From Cyclina sinensis (lineage: Eukaryota; Mollusca; Bivalvia; Venerida; Veneridae): a stretch of DNA of 64,000 bases. Below, one piece after another: positions 37,801-45,700 of this stretch. The position numbers were made by a program, and so were the translations under genes. The stretch lies in assembly GCA_012932295.1 (NCBI GenBank), contig JAAONU010000019.1, positions 26,243,647 through 26,307,646 on the forward strand. The letters are read 5' to 3'. Every line of letters begins with the position of its first letter. Position 1 is the stretch's first letter. The notes beneath the pieces are model-generated. The model worked only from the letters and a program-made list of their open reading frames with translations. It was not told where the DNA came from and did no database searches.

Positions 37801-39124
37801 TGCTATTCCTCCAAGAGCTGCCAATGTGCCAACATTGATACACCAATAATACCAGTTGAAGAAAACAACTGAACTGTTACTGCCTTCACCTTTCAACTGA
37901 AATACCACAGATCATGCTGTTTCACAACTTAATCTGTTTTTTGAGCTAGAGTATCACTCAAAGAAAAGTTGTAAAACACAAAAATAATAAAAGGTTTTAA
38001 TATAGGAATTTACTTAAGAAATGAAAATACACAGTTTGTTTTTCATTTATGAAAGAAATTTGTTTCTGTTAGATACAGGTGTGAAATATAGAATTTAAAC
38101 CCAAATGACATTTTTCAAGTTGGTTTAAGTGAATTTATTGCAATCTAACAGCTAAAGTCATATGGGGCTGACAAGTTTACCTAACAATCATTCCTTGGAA
38201 GGACAGTCCTTGACTCCCTTTCTCCATGAAAAAAAATGCCAACTTAAATGATAATGGTATGTAGGTAGGCTCAAACCAATGACAATCAGTGAGAGGTTAG
38301 GTGGTTTGAAGAACTTTACTGACTTACACCACCTGACCATAAAGGCAGTCATGGGCTGAGCTTTATTTTAATACCTGCTTGGTATCAAGAATTGAAGGCA
38401 AACAAAACCCAGTTCCATTTGCTTCTTTATTCAATGTCAGAAATAACATCTCTGCTTAAGTATGAGCATTTTCATAATAGTCTGTAATTGATAAAAAGAA
38501 TTGATAAAACATTTCTATCAGGATATGTTTAATACAATTTTAATCAATTTGTGTAAGTGTTTTGTTTCAGTTAGAAGCTCCTACCTGGTCAGCTCCAAAT
38601 GGTGCAATATTTGCTCGTAGCATTCCAGTTCCAACACCCACTATAGTTAGACCAACAAATATCAAAGCTTGGCATCCTTCACTTGGTGTTGTGTCCCCTG
38701 CAGTGCAATTCATGTATGACGAGTTGACCAACTTACTTACAACATCTGGATTAGAAAGAACCGGAAATGTTGTATAGCCTACTATATAAATGATAAAGGC
38801 TGTCAGTATTATTCTGAATCTCCCAAACTTAAAGTCAGCAAGAACACCACCGAAGAAGTAGAAGATACATGCAATTCCAAGGAAGAAGAAAGAAGCATCC
38901 AGTGCATAAAATGATGACCAATTGTACTTAGTCCCGTTCAGAAACAAAATCAGATTTCCTGATATGCTATAAAAAGCAAGTCTTTCAAAAGCCACCGTTG
39001 CTAGAACGGTAGCTTTAGCGAACAAACTATTGTGGTATCTCGGCGTTTGACAGCAGGAACAAGGGGCTTCTTCTTCGGTATCATCTAGCCGTGGAGGCAA
39101 CAGTCTTCTTCTCTCGTCAACCAT
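25230..39124 (-). CDS. SLC15A4: SLC15A4-like lysosomal proton-coupled peptide/histidine transporter
   Basis: POT/PTR (SLC15) major-facilitator family; the SLC15A3/A4 branch exports histidine and small peptides from endolysosomes. Eight exons join in frame: 38585-39124, 37707-37896, 37037-37169, 31899-32067, 29068-29202, 27925-28201, 26871-26969, 25230-25816, giving 709 aa. N-terminal ERRRLL (4-9) fits an acidic dileucine lysosome signal. [20 protein letters not shown] (46-65) is TM1; [10 protein letters not shown] and [14 protein letters not shown] (192-205) are family signatures; [20 protein letters not shown] (515-534) matches the SLC15A4 C-terminal helix pair. Mammalian SLC15A4 is about 577 aa; the excess is mainly a polar tail of about 106 residues (604-709). 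The first Glu of the ExxER motif is Val here (V44). I chose ATG at 39122-39124; no upstream in-frame ATG was seen. SLC15A3 is the alternative ortholog name. Confidence 0.92.
25817..26870 (-). other. SLC15A4-like intron 7
   Basis: About 1.05 kb, mostly occupied by the diverged tandem repeat at 26140-26700. No coding signal. Confidence 0.75.
26140..26700 (+). repeat. Diverged tandem repeats in SLC15A4 intron 7
   Basis: Units of about 150-180 bp share 'aaggtctatcatcaa', 'cctttgacaagtcactgtga', 'cttgacctt' and 'agaagttatggtc', ending in ggacagacagatg. The block is rich in AGGTC/GACCT hexamers. Confidence 0.7.
26871..26969 (-). CDS. SLC15A4: SLC15A4-like coding exon 7
   Basis: Short exon of 99 bases found by family text and splice phase: [20 protein letters not shown] then [12 protein letters not shown]. 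Mammalian SLC15A4 reads NVVYHAADLSLWWQVPQYLL here. Acceptor atttcag, donor gtacag. Confidence 0.9.
27582..27824. mobile_element. Palindromic MITE made of two nested palindromes
   Basis: Ends are ttaaccctttactccatata and its complement with one mismatch, 23 bases long. Each half is itself a palindrome: 27621-27686 (gcgaccagtgtagatc to gatctgcactggtcgc) and 27720-27785 (gcgaacattgtagatc to gatctgcattgttcgc). Lies in SLC15A4 intron 6. Confidence 0.88.
27925..28201 (-). CDS. SLC15A4: SLC15A4-like coding exon 6
   Basis: Acceptor tttttcag, donor gtaagt. Encodes [39 protein letters not shown] and the next helix with [18 protein letters not shown], then a luminal loop with an NVTND sequon. Confidence 0.93.
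28202..29067 (-). other. SLC15A4-like intron 5
   Basis: Contains a weak repeat fragment near 28560-28770 (paired 'aaaggtcaagct' text). An open frame on the opposite strand over exon 6 is an antisense shadow. Nothing else seen. Confidence 0.7.
29068..29202 (-). CDS. SLC15A4: SLC15A4-like coding exon 5
   Basis: 45 codons, phase 0 at both ends (acceptor tttcag, donor gtacat). Encodes [20 protein letters not shown] and a luminal segment with NTT and Cys, ending DTLHK. Confidence 0.88.
29420..30050 (+). repeat. Four to five tandem units of about 150 bp in SLC15A4 intron 4
   Basis: Units share 'ttcaggggtcaaggtcaaat', 'aatataggtc', 'gggaaggtcttgtccaaa', 'tgtccaagtatgaag' and 'ttttggacaactggat'. 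The block ends in ggacagaccgacggacag text, as do other such repeats in the window. Confidence 0.85.
30841..30912 (-). repeat. Degenerate tRNA-Asp-like sequence (SINE head or tRNA pseudogene)
   Basis: On the minus strand an A-box-like TGGCTCAGTGG and a B-box-like AGTTCGAATCC are correctly spaced, with a CTGTCAC anticodon loop (GTC, Asp). The D stem (GCTC/GAGC) pairs, but the anticodon, T and acceptor stems pair poorly, so it cannot be a normal tRNA. A tRNA-derived SINE remnant is most likely. Confidence 0.65.
31426..31565 (+). repeat. 70-bp exact tandem duplication
   Basis: Two copies of a 70-base unit containing ccaaagattgcaggctcagt and ggtagctgtattccaaatga, apparently without differences. 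Confidence 0.92.
31899..32067 (-). CDS. SLC15A4: SLC15A4-like coding exon 4
   Basis: Acceptor ttaacag, donor gtgagg. Encodes the central cytosolic loop and next helix: [40 protein letters not shown]. The mammalian counterpart reads VEDVKALVKIVPVFLALIPY. Confidence 0.92.
32650..33650. repeat. Composite repeat with internal tandem units; ends match 61.5-62.5 kb
   Basis: Left end caagagggtcatgatggccc then attgctcac; right end caatagctcacc. The interior has about five units of about 180 bp with 'gatgct.cataccaaat', 'ttcagacaagaagattttca' and 'aattttgaccaca'. The outer ends are the reverse complement of those at 61.53-62.51 kb, although the internal units differ. Confidence 0.75.
33887..35081. 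mobile_element. CAGGGTGTTCG-end DNA transposon copy 1 (non-autonomous)
   Basis: Starts cagggtgttcgtttgacccg and ends with the complement of cagggtgttcggtagac. Flanked by agtcag on both sides (33881-33886; 35083-35088, one extra base on the right). No transposase. Near-identical to 42150-42984 apart from about 360 extra bases, including a GTTT microsatellite. Confidence 0.85.
34786..34815 (+). repeat. GTTT tetranucleotide microsatellite
   Basis: About seven uninterrupted GTTT units inside the CAGGG-end element. Confidence 0.9.
37037..37169 (-). CDS. SLC15A4: SLC15A4-like coding exon 3
   Basis: Not apparent as a long open frame but clear from splice sites: acceptor tttaaag, donor gtaaag. Encodes [20 protein letters not shown] followed by a basic cytosolic loop ([18 protein letters not shown]). 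Its flanking phases fit exons 2 and 4 exactly. Confidence 0.88.
37170..37706 (-). other. SLC15A4-like intron 2
   Basis: About 540 bp of unique-looking AT-rich sequence with no recognised feature. Intron 1 (37897-38584) is similar. Confidence 0.75.
37707..37896 (-). CDS. SLC15A4: SLC15A4-like coding exon 2
   Basis: Acceptor tatttcag; donor gtgatt after one base of a Gly codon. Encodes [20 protein letters not shown] and [19 protein letters not shown], the PTR2 signature and next helix. Confidence 0.93.
38585..39124 (-). CDS. SLC15A4: SLC15A4-like coding exon 1
   Basis: 180 codons, phase 0 donor gtagga. Encodes the cytosolic N-terminus with dileucine motif and TM1 to TM4 region, ending at [10 protein letters not shown]. 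An NCT glycosylation sequon lies in MNCTAGD, as in the mammalian protein's LNCTAP. Confidence 0.93.
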
Positions 39125-39653
39125 TTTTTTGTTGTCCTTAAAAGGTCGTTGATCAAATTTACAATCAGGAAGAACGTTTTCTACTTTCACTTTAAAACTT
39201 CATGTCTGTCCGCCATGTTTTCCTGTCATGTGATATAAATAAAACAAGTCACGTGGTTAAAGAATTACACACCAAAACCTCCAAAACATTCCGCTCAGTT
39301 TACTATCTCGGATTAAAAGTAGTTCTAAAACAATACCATCTTCTAGTTTTCTTTTAGACTGAAGATTGAAATTTCCTTAATCCTGTGTAAGATGAAATAT
39401 TTACATCTTGAAAACAGTTTAATTTTGTTCAAATTCACGTCCCTCAAAATAATTAATTAAAAGAGCACCTTGTGAAGGTAATATATGTCAAGCGTAGTGA
39501 TCTTACCATAATATTGCACAGAATGATGGTGGATTCTGAGAGAAGCAAGTGATCATGAATTTAAATGGTTGAGTGGAAAGACGACAGGCAAACTGATGAT
39601 TAAAGATTTGTGGATTAGTATTTAGAGAAAAGTATGGACTAAAAAGAAGCAAG
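39125..39653. promoter_or_regulatory. Bidirectional promoter region between SLC15A4-like and TMEM132-like genes
   Basis: Only 529 bp separate the two divergent start codons, so the core promoters and 5' UTRs of both genes should lie here unless non-coding first exons exist elsewhere. Two E-box-type motifs sit near the SLC15A4 side. No clear TATA box or CpG island is evident. Confidence 0.6.
39225..39257. promoter_or_regulatory. Pair of TFE/MITF-type E-box motifs
   Basis: GTCATGTGAT (39225-39234) and GTCACGTGGT (39248-39257), 101-134 bp upstream of the SLC15A4 start codon. The second matches 8 of 10 bases of the CLEAR consensus GTCACGTGAC bound by TFEB-type factors; the first resembles an MITF M-box. 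Function is inferred from the match and from the lysosomal nature of the adjacent gene. Confidence 0.45.
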
Positions 39654-39708
39654 ATGCCAAAGAAACGAAGATTAGACCCGTTTCTTGTTTGGATGTATTT
39701 TCTTTTCG
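39654..39708 (+). CDS. TMEM132: TMEM132-like coding exon 1 (signal peptide)
   Basis: MPKKRRLDPFLVWMYFLF plus one base; donor gtaaga at 39709. Basic n-region followed by a short hydrophobic core; the cleavage region (AHAVEG) comes from exon 2. Confidence 0.8.
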
Positions 39709-42700
39709 GTAAGATATTGACCTAGTTAGAAAGTAGTTCTGTCAGCATGCAAATGTACCGGTTCAGTGTTCAAGATGTTTTTTCTTTATAAAAGCTAATG
39801 CCTATAGTAACGAGTACAAATTTCATGACAAATTATATATCATAAATAATTCATAAGATACCATTCCCTTATCGATTATCACTCTCTACCACTTGTTACT
39901 GGAATCTTACTGCCAAAAGTCAGTAGGCTAATGACAGAGACGTGGTACCGACTGTACTAGGCAGGCGACCTGGCCAGAATTTGTACCAAAATTTTATAAT
40001 TAAATAAAAAAAAAATTGTTTCAGATTTTACATTAGCCAGCTTTATTATTGTGCACTATTCTTAAACCAGAAATTGTTCATATAAATAATAGATACATGT
40101 AATTTTCAAAAAACAATGCCATCTAAGTTCTACAAAATGTAACTACATTTACTGTACATGGTTATTTTAATTTACGATAGTGTATAACCGGCTTTAAGCT
40201 TTCTGTTTCACACCACAATTTTTTTCCTGTTTCAGCTCATGCTGTGGAAGGAGTTGAGTTCTCCTTGGAACATGCTAATGATGGGTTTATTCTTAGAGAT
40301 TTTTACAACAAAAATGCTGTCCCAGACCCAAATACAGCATCGAAAACATTTATTATCAATCAGCCATCAGATTTGTATAAGATAAAGGCTGAGTATGGAC
40401 CATATGAGTCACACCAAACTCTGTCCAAGGAACTGTTGGATGTTGCCTATTCTAGGAGTAGGAAAAATAATTCCCTACTTCATCGGAGTGTGGCATTTAA
40501 TATGGATATTAGTGCCCATATAGTGTCAAAGGACATTTCTCCAAAAATTCCAAAATTACAAGTATTGGTGCATGCAAGCCCTTTTACAAAATCTACAGAC
40601 CCGAAACATGAGCACTGGTGTGCACAAATTTTTGCAGAGGCAAAAGATGTGGAATTATCATCAGTTTGTATTATAAGTGAAAGAGATAATGTTTGTGTAG
40701 CAAGTCTGGAATTACATAAAGAATGGTGGACTGAAAATTCCACAAGTGTCAAAGTTAGTTATTCATTTAACAGGATTGATCAAAATGATCAGTGTGCCAG
40801 TGCGTCAAATGCTATAATTCCAGGGCGGTCTCTGTTAAATCATAGTGAAAGTGGCATTTCTAAACAGGAGATAACAACATTACATTTAACACAAAATAAA
40901 GAGTCGTTCGATGAATGGAAGGATCAAGATATTCTGATAGATGTTCCTAGAGAAATGTTTCATCAGTCGGACACTTTTGAAATTCCAATACGTCTAGAGA
41001 AAAACTCTGATCTACAAATATTTGTCATGAGGTAGGTTTCATATGGTGTTTATGGTAATGCATTACCAATTACTGTATATTGCACAGTTTCAAATGAATT
41101 TTACACTTACCTCATTAACCTGTTATGTAATAGATTATGTATTCATGCAGTTTGTCTTGTCTTTTGTAGGCTTTTTCAGGAGAAATTCAGTGGAGATTAA
41201 CTACATTTCATTAAGATATCAATTATACAAAAAGTAAAACCTGTAGATAATTTAGATTCTTCTGCCATCCTGAATTTTAACCTGTTACAGGTTATCAAAG
41301 AGATAACTATTTCTGTGGAATTTGTAACAGAAAAGTTTTCAAGTGTTTATGTCAACAGTGTAAAATTGAAAGTTTTTAACCAGTATGATTATATAGAGAG
41401 CCATGTTCATGCAGCGATACTAGAGGTAATTTGAGAGTAGAGGTCGTATGTACCAGCCTAACAACCTGTGTGAGCTATGGAATGGCGGCAGGTTGCTCTG
41501 ATAGCAGACAATTTATGGGTAGATTAATAGGCTTATGCTGAGATATGAACAGGGAGTGTAAGAATTTGATTGAAAAATGTTTAAAGTAGAATCTAGTATG
41601 ACAGAAACATGATGGTTATAGGATATATTTTAAGATGCTGAATTACTGATATTGTTTATAGAGACAAGTCTAAAGAAAAGTTGTATTCATGATACATGAA
41701 TAATCTAGCTCCTGGATCAGAGCAATTTTTGAGCATATTAAAGAGAAGAATTTTGTAGAAAGTATATTCTACATTTAGTAGTGAACACTACAGATTCGGT
41801 GTTTTGTTGATAGTCATAATGAAACTATAAAATAATGGTTATAGTTGGTCTGTGTAATAAAAAGATAGTTAGATACTATAAATGAAAGACTTGTTAATTT
41901 GCCCTTAACAGAGCATAATATTTTGTAGTTAAGAAGTCTGCACTTTTTCTCTCCACTTCTACTTTGAGCATAAATGGGCATTTAACATTTATTGAGTATG
42001 TTATTGTGAAGTAATGTGGCATAAACATATTTAAGGGGTTTTAAGAATTTTATCCAAATTGTCCATGTTACCGATTTTCATACACACCTTTTTGCCCTAA
42101 AGTTAACCTCACCATGTTACCTTTATAACTAATACTACCTGACCATAGGCAGGGTGTTTGTTTGACCCGAGGTCTCAGGTCTTGACCCGTGAAAATTCTC
42201 AAATACACTCATTTGACCCGTCATAAAATCAGCCCGCGAGTCATATTTGACTCGTGAGAATACAGGTAAAGTAGGCGGAGCGAATTTTCCACACTAAAGT
42301 GGTTTCAGCCAATCAGCGGTCAACATGCACGTGGTCATAATCTGAGAGCGAGATATAAAAAATAATCGATACCAAAGTCAGACATGAAATACAATTAACA
42401 GTGTTACTTTTGGCCGAAATATGTGGCGACATTTGACCCCTTTCCCCACCTGTCGGAGTACATATTTTTCCCCGAGAAACGACAAAAAATCCTCAACGGC
42501 AAGAGAAAAAAATATGCGAAATTTTGATGGTTGATTGCATTACTTTTGACTGCCTATGCACTCAGTTATGCTTCACGATATTAACTTTACGTTTTATGTG
42601 AATGACAGCAAATAGTAAGTTCATAAAACATGAAGCAGCGAGTGAAAATCTCGGATAAATTCCGTTTGTCATACATTTCCGCGACATCGTCGTATTTTAG

Positions 42701-45700
42701 TATTTATAGAAAACAGAGTCTTTGAAACTTTTTACAAGGCAAACTTACAACATACAGTTAATTTATTAAGATCAGTGGTCATAATTTGATATAAGTACCA
42801 GTTTGCATCTAAGAAAATATAAACATACAAAGCCTTAACTCTGCATAATTTCTAACCTGCCTAAAACACTGTTTCAACCTGATTGTAAATATTACTTTGA
42901 TCCTTGAAAATTTCAGTTTTACCCTTGAAAGTTTTATCTGATGGGTCATTGACCCTTGAGTTTCAGAGTCTACCGAACAGCCTGATAGGTAAAAGTGTCC
43001 AATGTCCAGTGTGCATGATTTCAAAAGCTCCTGATTTATTTGAATTTAATGATTCCTTGATTTCCTTTTTACAGCTGGGAAGTTAAATTATAGTGAATGC
43101 TTGCCTCAGTTCCTTTGTAAATTTCCTGCGTGGCCCAAGGGTGTTGTTTTAAGTAAGTGGCTCTCTTGAAACCTGTTCTTGTCATTTTGATCTCAAGTGG
43201 TAAGGAAATTGCTCATAAGGAAAGATCAGATTCAAATAAGATCGGTGAAAGAGTGATTTTGAGATAAAAATCTGACCTTGCTGAAAAAATCATTTTGAGG
43301 CAATGAGAATTACACTTCATATGCCAGTTTTGACAAAGTACTTGAATACATTAACTTCATTAAGTCGAGCTTGAATAATTTCTAAACAGCTCAGTGTAAA
43401 TGTCTTTTTTTTTCATTGAAATGTTGAAAAGAAAATTACTGATCATCAGTCAGTGTTGTTTTATGTTGAAACATGTATTTTAAAAATTCTAGAAACAAAG
43501 AAACAAATATAGACTTGTAAAATTTATTATAAACAATGTGATTAATTAAACATACAATTGGTAACAAGATTTTTATTAATAGCTTAATAGAAAAAAATCA
43601 ATGCCAGTGTTCTGGGTCTTTGATTAGAGAGTCCCTTTGAAGTGAGTGATGCAGTGTGGCAAATGCAGGTTTGATTGATTGCACATGTTCAGGAAGAAAC
43701 ACCATATTATACTGGTATAGGGCCACATAAAATGACACTCAATTTATGGTTGTAATTAATTCATTTCTAAAGAGAGAGTTCATAACAAATTTAAATTGTT
43801 GGAATGAAAAGGCCCTTAGTGCAATATTCAGTCAAATTGAAAAAAAGAAAGAGCACAATAACACTGAGTCATTAATTTATTAGAGTAAAATGCAGGTGAT
43901 GTAGTGTAAAACTGTAAAAGACATTTCATTGGTAGTAGTTCTCCTATTAATTTTTAGTGGAAGTATGCTGGTGGGAGGATGTGTGTGCTGCAGCCATCAG
44001 GGTGAATTGAAATAAGGTGAACTGCAAATTTGGGTTTCGAATGCCCTCACCTCAGTGTTCTGTCAAAGCTGCTCCAGGGAAATTAAAAAAAATCCTGACC
44101 CCTAGAAGTTAAATCTCACTTAGTCTTTCCTGGATGTTCATCTTTCAGAGCCTATTAAATTTCCCCATGATAATTTCCTGCTGTCTCAACCATCTCACCC
44201 TGAATGGGCCATCAACCATCTCTGCCTCCAACTGAATGCCCATCAACCATCTCTGTCTCCCCCTGAATGGCAGTCTTCGAATTTAGACGCCGGACAGAAG
44301 GCCCAGTCCACCAAAATGACTGACGGTCCAGTAAAAAATTACAAATCAGTAGTCCGACTGTCCAGTGAATATTGGTGCTGCTTTTTTTTTTAACTAAATA
44401 CAGTAAACAAAGTTGAGAAACAAGTAAAAAGTAGTGTTTTTGAAGATAAAATGAAATTGTTTCTTAAAAATGCATTCTTCTCCATAGAACAGCGATTCGT
44501 TAACCCCAACTACAACATAACGCATTCGTACTTAGTTTACATATACCCGGTGCTCAGGCTATAATCTCTCTTTCCAGTTTTCGCGATAAATATGATATTT
44601 TATTTTAATTATTGACCAGGCTATTTCTGGTGTAAAAGAGAAAAAAGCCAGCCGAAAGTAACACCTTATTTTCATTATTCTGTTTCATGAAATAACTCTA
44701 TTTCGTTTTCCTGTTTTTTTTTTTTTTTTACATGCATGTATACATTTTCGGAAAGTGACATTCGTTCCATTCCATTACAATCATTTATCGACCATGGTAC
44801 ATAATGTAGTCGTACGGAATACAGTACACGCAGCGCGGACTTTGACAACGAACACTTGTTCCCGCGATTTTACTGTCCGCGTTGAGGACTAAAATGACCA
44901 CCGTGTCGAGTGTTCATTCGTATAAAACGCGGTGGTCAGCGCAGCCGTTCGCGGTGTTCAGTACTGCGGGTTGTCGCGGCGTCGGATCGCGGGGTTTGCA
45001 GTGTCCGAAAAAATGAAGCCACAACTTAATTTTACTTTCCCAAAATTTGTTGTTACACGTAATTATTACCAGTTGAAGTTGTTTCTTTTTTTTTTAATAC
45101 CTAATCTGGTTTAATTTTTGTTTGTTGACGATCGATGTTTGGTTGTATAATTGAGGGTATTTGTAGAAAAGTAACAGCCGATAATGAATAGATTTACACA
45201 CCTACATGACATCTTGTTAATAAACTTAAATTGCTGCAATTAATATATTTCAAGTCTTTAATCGGTGCCGTGTTTGCGTTAATCCACTCGCAGTTATATT
45301 ACAAATGATAACCAAACTGCGAAAAGTTAATAGATCTAATTTAAACAGTCAAAATTCGAAAAAATCCTCTCTATTTCCTATGCATTTGTGTACAAACGCT
45401 CCTATCTGTTACACAAAAAAAGACAATTCAAAGCAGTTATTTCCGGAAAAAGTTGATCGTATTTTCAGAAAATGTCGGCGGTTGTCGCGGTGGTCATTTT
45501 AGCGGACACCCGAAATTTCTGGTGTTCAGTCCACCGCGACTGGCCACCCGGAGTTGATACCGGTCCCCGCGACAATGTTAACAATGTCAAAGTCCGCGCT
45601 GCGTGTACTGTATATACCAGGGGTAATAAATGGTGACATATATATGTATATGTATATATGGCATTTTCAGAAGTTGGGAAAAAAAGTCGAGATAAAAATC

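Noticed and set aside
38562..38777. 71-codon plus-strand open frame
   Set aside because: Antisense shadow of SLC15A4 exon 1.
40480..40752. 90-codon minus-strand open frame
   Set aside because: Antisense shadow of TMEM132 exon 2.
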